Assembly (NCBI RefSeq): GCF_000146165.2
Contig: NC_004347.2
Location: 868,001-932,000 of the forward strand
Reading direction: 5' to 3'
Source of the DNA: Shewanella oneidensis MR-1
GTDB lineage: Bacteria; Pseudomonadota; Gammaproteobacteria; Enterobacterales; Shewanellaceae
DNA length: 64,000 nt
Position numbers and translations under genes: made by a program
The notes under the pieces: model-generated
What the model saw: only the letters and a program-made list of their open reading frames with translations
What the model was told of the DNA's origin: nothing
Databases searched by the model: none
In this document: in pieces, positions 37,612-45,423 of the stretch
How the letters are laid out: each line of letters begins with the position of its first letter
How positions within the stretch are numbered: the stretch's first letter is position 1

Positions 37612-38904
37612 ATGAGTGAATTGAAAGTAACTGAAGTGATGAGCGTTGCGTTAACCAAAGATACCCCCGCAGCCCATTGGGGTAAGGCCGATGTGACTTT
37701 TGCGGCAGAAGGCGCCTTAGTGCATCTGAGCGGTGGAGATGAGTTGCGTCAAATCCAAATGGCGGCACGTAAATTACGCAATCAAGGGATCAGCAATGTG
37801 GCCTTGTCAGGCTCACTTTGGGATCTAAATAGCCAATGGGTGTTTGCCCAGGGCTTCGCCACCGCAAAACCAGGTTACAAGATCCAATGGTGCGGCGATG
37901 CTGAGGTGCAAGCCGAATTACAGCGTCGCATTGAAGTGGCGACATTTGCCCGTCAACTGATCAATGAGACTCCTGAGAATCTCTCACCAGTGAAACTGGC
38001 GCAACAAGCGGCAAAATGGTTAGCCGATATAGGTGGCGCTAAGGTGAGCTACCGTATCATTGAAGGCGAAGCATTATTAGCAGAGCAATGGATTGGCATC
38101 CATGCGGTAGGTCGCGGCAGTGAGCGTCCACCTGCGATGTTAGAGCTTGATTTTAATCCTCTTGCGGCCGATGCCCCCGTGTCTGTCGCTTTAGTCGGTA
38201 AAGGCATTACCTTCGACTCTGGCGGTTACAGCATTAAAGCCTCAGAGGGGATGTTGGGGATGAAATGTGATATGGGCGGCGCCGCCACTGTGACCGCAGC
38301 TTTAGGTTTAGCGATCAAATCGGGCCTAAACAAGCGCGTTAAACTCTTCTTATGCTGCGCAGAAAACCTGATCAGCGGCCGCGCTTACAAACTGGGCGAT
38401 ATCCTCACCTATAAAAATGGTGTCACAGTCGAAGTGGTAAACACCGATGCTGAAGGTCGTTTGGTATTGGCCGATGGTCTACAAGCTGCCTCTGCCACGG
38501 GAGCACCTTTTATTATCGATGCAGCAACCTTAACCGGCGCTGCTGTCATGGCGGTTGGCTCTAACTACAACGCCATTTTCTCGCCACAGGTTGACGTATT
38601 ACAGTTAGCTCAGCAAAAGGCGTCGACTGTGGCCGAGCGTGTATGGCCATTGCCATTGGATCCTTGGCACAAAGAAATGTGCCCATCGTCCTATGCTGAC
38701 ACGGCAAACAGCCGCCCAGTGAAAGGCGGTGGTGCCGGCGGCGCCTCGAATGCGGCAGGTTTCCTATGGCGTTTTGTTTCACCAGAAGCAAAATGGTTAC
38801 ATGTGGATTTAGCGGCAGCTTTTGAAGACTCGGCTTCTGCACTATGGGGCGCGGGTGCGACCACCCACGGTGTACTGACTATTAGTGAGTTAATTAAAGG
38901 CTAA
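37612..38904 (+). CDS. pepB: Peptidase B, M17 leucyl aminopeptidase family
   Basis: This is a cytosolic zinc or manganese aminopeptidase of family M17. Signature residues include VGKGITFDSGGYSIK (metal-binding Lys and Asp), the NTDAEGRLVLADGL signature near residues 278-291 and a basic residue in SRPVKGGGAGGASNAAGFL. The 430-residue length fits PepB rather than the longer PepA (about 500). It stands alone, divergent from sfsA, with a terminator after it. Confidence 0.93.
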   Translation: MSELKVTEVMSVALTKDTPAAHWGKADVTFAAEGALVHLSGGDELRQIQMAARKLRNQGISNVALSGSLWDLNSQWVFAQGFATAKPGYKIQWCGDAEVQAELQRRIEVATFARQLINETPENLSPVKLAQQAAKWLADIGGAKVSYRIIEGEALLAEQWIGIHAVGRGSERPPAMLELDFNPLAADAPVSVALVGKGITFDSGGYSIKASEGMLGMKCDMGGAATVTAALGLAIKSGLNKRVKLFLCCAENLISGRAYKLGDILTYKNGVTVEVVNTDAEGRLVLADGLQAASATGAPFIIDAATLTGAAVMAVGSNYNAIFSPQVDVLQLAQQKASTVAERVWPLPLDPWHKEMCPSSYADTANSRPVKGGGAGGASNAAGFLWRFVSPEAKWLHVDLAAAFEDSASALWGAGATTHGVLTISELIKG

Positions 38905-38978
38905 GCCTAGCTCTGAACTTAGCGCGAAAACTAAATAAGATAAGCTAGCACAACTTCATTAAGATTCTGCTGCAAGAT

Positions 38979-39004
38979 AAAAACCGCCTGCGGGCGGTTT
39001 TTTA
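38979..39004. terminator. Intrinsic terminator after pepB
   Basis: AAAAACCGCC pairs with GGCGGTTTTT across a four-base loop, with extra T on the right. It is symmetric enough to act on both strands. Confidence 0.88.
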
Positions 39005-39092
39005 TTGGGTGAAATACTAAATCGATAGTTTACTTGGTGTTTCTGCGGCGTCGTGGCATGTTATGTCTGAGCATTTTTATTCAGGAAATATG

Positions 39093-39602
39093 ATGATTAT
39101 TATACGAAAAGCGACTAAAGCGGATGCTCAAGCCTGTTGGGATATTCGCAATGCAGCCATTAATAAAGGCTGCGCCGGATTTTATGATGCGGGCGATCTG
39201 ATTATTTGGACCGAAGGCGAATTGACCGAGCAATTTAGTCGTATCGTCGATGCGCATTTTTATGTGGCAGAGCAATCCAACAATGTGCCGCCACTTAAGA
39301 GAGTGATCGGTATGGTCATGCTGGATGAACCCTATGCTCAGGTTGAAGCGTTATTTGTGTCCCCCGACGCTATGGGGCTAGGTGTTGGCAAATCTCTGCT
39401 GCAATTTATTGAAACAAAAGCCTTTAACTTAGGCATCGCCCAATTGCGATTAGAGTCTACCCTCAATGCCGTAGGGTTTTATCGCCACTGCGGATTCGGC
39501 GGTGAAGGCTTAGAGGAAGACTCCATCTATTGCTCACCCCGCGGCATCGCCTTGGAGTGTATGGTGATGTATAAAAATCTAGGGCGGCCTTTGGCCTGCT
39601 AG
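39093..39602 (+). CDS. GNAT-family N-acetyltransferase
   Basis: This is an acetyltransferase of about 169 residues with the GNAT core: IIIRKATKADAQACWDIRNA at the start, VIGMVMLDEPYAQVEALFVSPDAMGLGVGKSLL containing the acetyl-CoA loop, and LNAVGFYRHCGFGGEG near the end. Three starts are possible (39063, 39090, 39093). An AGGAA motif lies best for 39093, so I chose that. The substrate is unknown. Confidence 0.8.
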   Translation: MIIIRKATKADAQACWDIRNAAINKGCAGFYDAGDLIIWTEGELTEQFSRIVDAHFYVAEQSNNVPPLKRVIGMVMLDEPYAQVEALFVSPDAMGLGVGKSLLQFIETKAFNLGIAQLRLESTLNAVGFYRHCGFGGEGLEEDSIYCSPRGIALECMVMYKNLGRPLAC

Positions 39603-39975
39603 GGCGCAGCATAAAGGCTGCTGCTAGAGTCTAGGGCGTTGCTTCGCAACGGCTAGAGTGCTTCGCTGTTAGAACTTAGAACTTAGAACTTAGAATCTAT
39701 TTTGTTGAACGTTACTGGCATAACCAAGGGAATCAACAGATCAAGCATGGATGTGGAATTAACTGCTAAGACTTAACGCTGGATGGGGTTGCTGGCATAC
39801 CCAAGGGAATCAACAGATCAAGATGGGGGAATTAACACCCAAGAGTATGCCAACTATCGTTCTTTCGCCTGAAATCCCGATGGCAATAAGATTAACTTCT
39901 ATGGCTTAAATCAAGCTTAATCTATTGCTCAAAAAGGCTTTATTTCATTATTCGTTAGCCAAAAATAGACCTATA
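39603..39975. repeat. Intergenic region with two direct repeats and a 7-mer array
   Basis: There is no gene in this 373-base stretch. A 35-base unit (about 39711-39745 and 39788-39822, GTTRCTGGCATAMCCAAGGG onwards) is repeated with two mismatches, the copies 77 bases apart. Upstream, AGAACTT is repeated three and a half times from 39671 to about 39696. Shorter palindromes (GTTGCTTCGCAAC) are also present. The copies may be remains of a duplication; no transposase is near. Confidence 0.6.
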
Positions 39976-40863
39976 TTAGTTGGCTTGAGGACTATTGAGC
40001 TGTTGGCGTTTTTCCATCAAATCCTTAATCAGCGGTGTGAGTATAAGCTCCATCGCTAAGGACATTTTGCCGCCGGGTACAACTAGGGTATTGACCCGCG
40101 ACATAAAGGATCCTTGGATCATGCTTAAATAATAGGGGAAGTCGACATTGTTGATGCCGCGAAAACGGATCACCACAAAGCTTTCATCAAGGCTTGGAAT
40201 ATCCTTGGCGCTGAAGGGGTTAGAGGTATCTACCGTCGGCACCCGTTGGAAGTTGATATGGGTGCGCGAAAATTGCGGCGTCATGTGTTTAATGTAATCG
40301 TCCATACTGCGGACAATCGAGCCCATGACTTTTTCGCGGCTATGGCCACGCTCCGAGGTGTCACGAATGATCTTTTGGATCCACTCTAAGTTTACGATGG
40401 GCACCATGCCGATCAGTAAATCGACATGCTGGGCTACATTGGCATCGCCTGTGACTACGCCGCCATGTAAGCCTTCGTAATAAAGCATATCGGTATTTTC
40501 AGGTAGTGGCCGCCATTGGGTGAAGGTGCCGGGCATTTGGTTAAAGGGCACGGCCTCGTCGAAGGTGTGTAAATAGCTGCGGGTTTCACCTTGGCCGGTG
40601 GCGCCATAATCGCGAAAGCATTGTTCTAGACGGGCAAAATTATTGGCCTCGGGGCCAAAATAGCTCAGATTGCGATTTTCTGCTTGGGATTTACGGATCA
40701 TCACTTCCATCTCTGCGCGGGTATAGTGATGAAAACTATCCCCTTCGACAAAGGCGGCATTGATCCCGAGTTGGCGAAAAATATGACTAAAGGCGGTTGT
40801 CGTTGTTGTGGTTCCTGCGCCGGATGAGCCTGTAACTGCAATAATAGGATGTTTTGCTGACAT
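39976..40863 (-). CDS. prkB: PrkB-like phosphoribulokinase-family kinase
   Basis: This is a 295-residue P-loop kinase related to phosphoribulokinase. The Walker A motif is GSSGAGTTTTT near residues 13-23. GDSFHHYTRAEM and LYYEGLHGGVV provide other family elements. In bacteria without a Calvin cycle the true substrate of PrkB is not settled. It follows YheU and YheT on the same strand, in the same order as E. coli yheT-yheU-prkB. Confidence 0.9.
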   Translation of the reverse strand: MSAKHPIIAVTGSSGAGTTTTTTAFSHIFRQLGINAAFVEGDSFHHYTRAEMEVMIRKSQAENRNLSYFGPEANNFARLEQCFRDYGATGQGETRSYLHTFDEAVPFNQMPGTFTQWRPLPENTDMLYYEGLHGGVVTGDANVAQHVDLLIGMVPIVNLEWIQKIIRDTSERGHSREKVMGSIVRSMDDYIKHMTPQFSRTHINFQRVPTVDTSNPFSAKDIPSLDESFVVIRFRGINNVDFPYYLSMIQGSFMSRVNTLVVPGGKMSLAMELILTPLIKDLMEKRQQLNSPQAN

Positions 40864-40947
40864 TTTATCTACCTAGGAACCAATAGAGCCGCTCAGTTGA
40901 AGCGATAAATCGAATAAGCTATTTATACGGCACAGGGATACTGATGG

Positions 40948-41193
40948 TCAATCTTGCCGTTTGGCTACTTGGTCAGCGTGACGAATGGCAAAGGACTCCT
41001 CCTCCTCACTGTATTCTAAGACGAGTTTTCCTTGTTTAAGTGCTTGTTGGCATTGCACTATTGCGCCTGATAGTTCTTGCTCATCGAGGCTAGTAAAACT
41101 ACCATCCTCCACTTGCCCTAACAGATATTCGCGGATCAAATTGGCTAAGGTCTCTTTGGGGAGTTGTAGCAAAGCATCATAGGGAATAAGCAT
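40948..41193 (-). CDS. yheU: YheU-family protein (UPF0270)
   Basis: This is an 81-residue protein with the UPF0270 start LIPYDALLQLPKETLANLIREYLL and the acidic core SLDEQELSGAIVQC, all matching YheU length and pattern. The function is unknown. It begins nine bases after the yheT stop, so it is cotranscribed. Confidence 0.9.
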   Translation of the reverse strand: MLIPYDALLQLPKETLANLIREYLLGQVEDGSFTSLDEQELSGAIVQCQQALKQGKLVLEYSEEEESFAIRHADQVAKRQD

Positions 41194-41202
41194 TCGGGTT
41201 CC

Positions 41203-42186
41203 TTAAGGTGCCGATGACGCGTCATTGGCGAGTAAAAAGTCTAAAATGCGCCGCTCTAGATAATAGCGTGGCTTCCACGGTGTACCGCCTTCGATAAAAC
41301 CGACATGGCCACCATGGGCATGGAGTTCGTATTCTACATGCTCAGAAATCTGGCTTGGATGGGGGATGACCTCATCCGTCATAAAGGGATCGTCCAAAGC
41401 GTGCAGTATCAGTGTGGGTTTGGTGATGCGATTAACATAAGGTAAGCCGCTAGCACGAGTATAGTAATCTTCTACGCCTAAAAATCCATGTAGCGGCGCA
41501 GTAACTTTATCGTCAAAGTCATAAAAGGTATTGAGATTGGCAACTTGCTTTGGGGTCAATGACATAGTGCCTGCCAAATCTGGGGCGGTGAGCTTTTGAT
41601 TGACCTTATGTTGTAACTGTTTGACCAAATGGCTTTGGTAAACCGTTGAGAAACCATGCTCTAAACGCTTAGCGCACGCTGATAATTGCAATGGGGCTGA
41701 CACCACTACGGCGCGCGTTAACAGACTTTGGTCTTGATATTCGCCTTGGTATTTTGTCAATACATTGCCACCTAAGCTGTAACCTACGGCCAATAACGGT
41801 GATTGCGGATAGGTTTGTTGCAGCAGGCTTAAGCTAAACTGCAGGTCATCTGTGTCACCACTGTGATAACTGCGGGCGAGGCGATTGGCTTCTCCCGAGC
41901 AGCTCCGGTGGTGGTGAACTACCGCAGCCAGCCCCTGCGTTTTGCAGGCTTGCAGTATACGTCTGGCATAGTGCGACTGTGCGCTGCCTTCTAATCCATG
42001 GATGATGACCACAATCGGTTTACCGACTTTTGGGGGGGCTTGCCAATCTAAATCGATAAAATCGCCGTCGGGCAGCTCTAGTCGTTGCCGTTCAAGCACA
42101 GGTTTGGCCACTTTAGTGAATACGGGCAAAATCGTTTGTACATGGGGACTTTTGGCCCACCAAGGCGGTGTAAAAGCGTTCGGCAT
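41203..42186 (-). CDS. yheT: YheT-family alpha/beta hydrolase
   Basis: This is a 327-residue hydrolase of the YheT/ABHD1-3 family. The start PPWWAKSPHVQTILP is diagnostic. The oxyanion and nucleophile regions are VIIHGLEGSAQSHYAR and GYSLGGNVLTKY (catalytic Ser near residue 142). The acid is probably the Asp in HALDDPFM and the base the His in HGGHVGF. The substrate is unknown. First of three genes with yheU and prkB. Confidence 0.92.
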   Translation of the reverse strand: MPNAFTPPWWAKSPHVQTILPVFTKVAKPVLERQRLELPDGDFIDLDWQAPPKVGKPIVVIIHGLEGSAQSHYARRILQACKTQGLAAVVHHHRSCSGEANRLARSYHSGDTDDLQFSLSLLQQTYPQSPLLAVGYSLGGNVLTKYQGEYQDQSLLTRAVVVSAPLQLSACAKRLEHGFSTVYQSHLVKQLQHKVNQKLTAPDLAGTMSLTPKQVANLNTFYDFDDKVTAPLHGFLGVEDYYTRASGLPYVNRITKPTLILHALDDPFMTDEVIPHPSQISEHVEYELHAHGGHVGFIEGGTPWKPRYYLERRILDFLLANDASSAP

Positions 42187-42297
42187 GGGATCTTATCTTG
42201 ATATCAACTATTGCTGAAAATTAAAACGTGTGTTTAATTTAGACTCGCAGTCATTGTAGCACAGTAATTTAACACTAAACGTCTTGGGGAGACATTG

Positions 42298-42804
42298 ATG
42301 AACAGACGAACCTTTTTATTAGGCGCGTTTGCCGGTACCGCGGCGATAGCCTTGGGGGTTAATCTCTATTCTCCCGAATTTAGTCTGCCCGATGAAGGTG
42401 AGGGTAAAGACTACCGTTTATTATTCAGTGTGCTATTGCCAGTGATGCTTGATGGGGCCTTGCCCGATGTGGCAACTCACAAGGCTGCGGCACAAAATCG
42501 TACCTTAGATGCCATTAAACAATCGATTGCAGTATTGCCCGATGAACAGCAGGCCGAGTTATTTGAGCTACTCGATATGCTGGAAAATCGCCTCGGTTTA
42601 CTGCTCCTCACCTCGAGTATGACGCCGCTGCTAATGCGTTCTCCCGCCGAACTGACCCAAATGCTGGAGAGTTGGCGCCACAGCTATTTTACTTTGTTGC
42701 AAACGGCTTACTTAGGGTTACGAGAGTTAGTCATGGCAAGTTATTACGCCTGTCCTGAGCATTGGAGTCGACTCCATTATGCCAAGCCTGAATTATTCAA
42801 ATAG
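42298..42804 (+). CDS. Tat-exported small protein paired with GMC oxidoreductase
   Basis: This 168-residue protein has a twin-arginine signal (NRRTFLLGAFAGTAAIAL) at the very start, so it is exported folded. The mature part is helical and has no cofactor motif. Its place 46 bases before a GMC oxidoreductase suggests a role like the small subunit of membrane gluconate or sugar dehydrogenases, carrying the large subunit across the membrane. I cannot place it firmly in a family. The start is the ATG at 42298 after GGGGAGA; the frame also has a TTG one codon earlier. Confidence 0.65.
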   Translation: MNRRTFLLGAFAGTAAIALGVNLYSPEFSLPDEGEGKDYRLLFSVLLPVMLDGALPDVATHKAAAQNRTLDAIKQSIAVLPDEQQAELFELLDMLENRLGLLLLTSSMTPLLMRSPAELTQMLESWRHSYFTLLQTAYLGLRELVMASYYACPEHWSRLHYAKPELFK

Positions 42805-42850
42805 GCAAAATTTCTAATAATAACAATTACGTGAAAATGGAGCGTTCCAA

Positions 42851-44452
42851 TTGGCAATCGTAGATCCCATAGTGACAGGCTTAAATGCCGGTTGGCTGCA
42901 CACTGATGCGAGTCAGCTACAAGCAAATCAACAATTTGAAGCCGATGTAGTGATTGTGGGCACGGGCGCCGGCGGCGGTGTGGCGGCGGAGATCCTCACC
43001 CAAGCTGGACTCAGTGTGATCATGATTGAAGCGGGGCCGCTTAAATCCTCCAGCGATTTTAATATGGAAGAGCGAGTCGCTTATCCGAATTTGTACCAAC
43101 AGGCTGCGGCGATGAAAACCGCTGATAAAGCGATCGGTATCTTCCAAGGCCGAGCCGTGGGTGGCTCGACGACCATCAATTGGACCACCTCGATTCGTAC
43201 GCCAAAGGAAGCATTAGCCTTTTGGGCGCAGCATAAATCCGTTGCAGGACTCGACCCTGAAGCCTTAGCGCCTTGGTTTGATCAAATGGAGCAACGGCTC
43301 AATATTCATGAATGGAATTATGAACCTAACCGTAATAACGGCGCGCTCAAGCAAGGGTGTATCAACCTAGGTTGGGATTACACTGTGATAAAGCGCAATG
43401 TTGCAGGTTGCTGGAATACTGGCTATTGCGGCATGGGCTGCCCTGTGAATGCCAAACAGTCGATGTTAGTGACTACCATTCCGAGCGCGTTAGAAAAGGG
43501 CGCGCAGCTTATCAGCCGCGCCAAAGTCGTTAAGATAGAACATCATAATGGCCAAGTTTTTGCTCTTAAGGCGCAAGCGTTAGATGTGAATTTAAGGCCG
43601 ACAGCGGTCGAACTGCTCTTTAAAGCTAAACACTATATTTTAAGTGCGGGCGCGATCCATACGCCGACGCTAATGATGCGCTCCGAGGTGCCCGATCCCC
43701 ATCAGCTGTTGGGTAAGCGCACCTTTTTACACCCCACAGTGCTGTCTGGCGGGGTATTTGCCGATACTATTAACGCCCATAGCGGCGCACCTCAGTCTAT
43801 CTATTCGGATGAATTTGTGTGGAAAAATGGTGCTGATGGCGAGCTAGGTTATAAGCTGGAGGTGCCGCCAGTTCATCCTATATTAATCGCCTCTAAGACC
43901 ATAGGTTACGGCGTGAGCCATGCCGAATTGATGGCGCAGTTTAATCAGTTGCAGGTGACGATCGCCTTGATTCGCGACGGTTATCATCCCGACAGTCAAG
44001 GCGGGCAAGTGCATTTAACCCCAACCGGCTTTAGTTTAGATTATCCATTAACCGACGCCTTTTGGCGGGCAGTGCGGCGAGCCTATGCCAGTATGGCTGA
44101 ATTGCAATTTTCGGCGGGCGCTTTAAAAGTACTGCCTATTAGTGATGGTATGCCTTATCTGTCCTCATGGAAGGAGGCGAAAGAGAGCATAGCGCAAATG
44201 GACTTAGCGCCACTAAAGACTGTGGTGGCCTCGGCACATGTGATGGGCGGCTGTCCACTCGGCGAAGATGAAAAGCTTTCTATGGTCAATAGTTATGGTC
44301 AATCACATTATCTTAATAATCTGTCGGTGATGGACGGTTCTATCTTCCCGACCAGCTTAGGTGCAAACCCACAGTTGTCGATTTACGGCATCACGGCACG
44401 TAATGCGACGGCACTGGCACAAAAGCTCAAAGATGGCCGAGAGCCACAATAG
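42851..44452 (+). CDS. GMC-family FAD-dependent oxidoreductase
   Basis: This 533-residue protein is a choline/alcohol dehydrogenase-type flavoprotein. The FAD-binding loop VVIVGTGAGGGVAAEIL is near residues 30-46, GGSTTINW marks the first GMC signature, and the C-terminal MDGSIFPTSLGANPQLSIYG carries the second. The mid-region has CGMGCPVNAKQSM with cysteines, as in the membrane-associated polyol dehydrogenase branch. It has no signal peptide of its own. The start is TTG at 42851 with GGAG eight bases before; other starts are out of frame. Electrons probably go to the respiratory chain, partner unknown. Confidence 0.85.
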   Translation: MAIVDPIVTGLNAGWLHTDASQLQANQQFEADVVIVGTGAGGGVAAEILTQAGLSVIMIEAGPLKSSSDFNMEERVAYPNLYQQAAAMKTADKAIGIFQGRAVGGSTTINWTTSIRTPKEALAFWAQHKSVAGLDPEALAPWFDQMEQRLNIHEWNYEPNRNNGALKQGCINLGWDYTVIKRNVAGCWNTGYCGMGCPVNAKQSMLVTTIPSALEKGAQLISRAKVVKIEHHNGQVFALKAQALDVNLRPTAVELLFKAKHYILSAGAIHTPTLMMRSEVPDPHQLLGKRTFLHPTVLSGGVFADTINAHSGAPQSIYSDEFVWKNGADGELGYKLEVPPVHPILIASKTIGYGVSHAELMAQFNQLQVTIALIRDGYHPDSQGGQVHLTPTGFSLDYPLTDAFWRAVRRAYASMAELQFSAGALKVLPISDGMPYLSSWKEAKESIAQMDLAPLKTVVASAHVMGGCPLGEDEKLSMVNSYGQSHYLNNLSVMDGSIFPTSLGANPQLSIYGITARNATALAQKLKDGREPQ

Positions 44453-44464
44453 TTTGGAGTTTGT

Positions 44465-44875
44465 ATGCAACCCATAGAGTTCTTGGAAGGCGGCTGTTTA
44501 TGCGGAGCGATTCGTTATCGGATTGAGGGTAACCCCTTCGATGCGGATTATTGTCACTGCCGCATGTGCCAAAAAAGTATTGGGGCAGCCTTTGGTGCTT
44601 GGATGGATTTTAACGTGTCGCAGGTGACATGGCTTAAGGGCAACGTCACTGAGTTTGCCTCATCAGATTTTGTAAGACGTGGTTTTTGTGCTCAATGTGG
44701 CTGCTCGCTTACCTACAGGCACACTGAGTATCCCGATTATTTGACCCTAACGATCGCCAGCTTCGATGATCCGAACTTAGTACAACCTAATTACCATATT
44801 TATACTGAGCAGCAGTTGAGCTGGCTCAAGATTGAGGATAACTGCCAACGTTATCCCCAAGCGCGCACCAAGTGA
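44465..44875 (+). CDS. GFA-family zinc protein (glutathione-dependent formaldehyde-activating-like)
   Basis: This 136-residue protein has the GFA/CENP-V zinc motifs: GGCLCGAIRYRIEG, CHCRMCQKSIGAAFGAW and FCAQCGCSLTYR, which together supply up to eight cysteines. It starts 12 bases after the GMC gene, probably in the same transcript. The activity on formaldehyde adducts is disputed for the family at large; the specific substrate is unknown. Confidence 0.88.
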   Translation: MQPIEFLEGGCLCGAIRYRIEGNPFDADYCHCRMCQKSIGAAFGAWMDFNVSQVTWLKGNVTEFASSDFVRRGFCAQCGCSLTYRHTEYPDYLTLTIASFDDPNLVQPNYHIYTEQQLSWLKIEDNCQRYPQARTK

Positions 44876-44877
44876 TA

Positions 44878-44924
44878 TATACCCAAACAGCCTGAATCTC
44901 GTATCTCCAGATTGGTTGGGTATA
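44878..44924. repeat. Interrupted palindrome between convergent genes
   Basis: TATACCCAA (44878-44886) pairs with TTGGGTATA (44916-44924), with an inner AATCT/AGATT stem. It lies exactly between two convergent genes. Such imperfect palindromes are common in Shewanella genomes and may end transcription, although there is no U-tract. Confidence 0.5.
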
Positions 44925-44926
44925 GG

Positions 44927-45388
44927 TTAAGGTGCAATAAGACTTAAGCTGTTGACATCTGCAGCCGACAGGCCACATAGGGTGAGGTAGCTGACTAAAT
45001 TGGTTTGATTACCCTTTGGGGATAAGCCATTCACGGTATTTAAAATGGTGCGCTGCGCCTTGCGTTCCATCATCAACTCAACATCCAGCATCTGCTGATA
45101 CTCGGCTTCATTAAGGCTGGCTTTAGCGAGACGACGCAGACGGCGGTAGGGTGTGAGAAACTTTTCATCCCATTCCCATACGGCACGCACCAATCGTTGC
45201 CATTGCTCGGTTGAATATTCCCGCGGACCCGCCACATCGCTGGTGAGATCTAAATACTGCGCCAGCAATAATAGATTGACATTCACCTGACAATTATCTT
45301 GTAGCTCAAGGCAAAGCTGTTTGTTTTGCCCATAGCTCATATCACACCAATGCCAAATTTGGCAGTCTAGCGGGGTTACATTCGACAT
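44927..45388 (-). CDS. TIGR02444-like protein
   Basis: This 153-residue protein matches the TIGR02444 pattern: IWHWCDMSYGQNKQLCLELQD, then VNVNLLLLAQYLD, with the rest helical and Arg-rich (WEWDEKFLTPYRRLRRLAK). The family is often found beside the ABC-F gene yheS, as here (35 bases after it). No function is known. Confidence 0.78.
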   Translation of the reverse strand: MSNVTPLDCQIWHWCDMSYGQNKQLCLELQDNCQVNVNLLLLAQYLDLTSDVAGPREYSTEQWQRLVRAVWEWDEKFLTPYRRLRRLAKASLNEAEYQQMLDVELMMERKAQRTILNTVNGLSPKGNQTNLVSYLTLCGLSAADVNSLSLIAP

Positions 45389-45423
45389 ACGGCTTCCTTG
45401 TATGTTAGGCGACAGCTGGCCGA

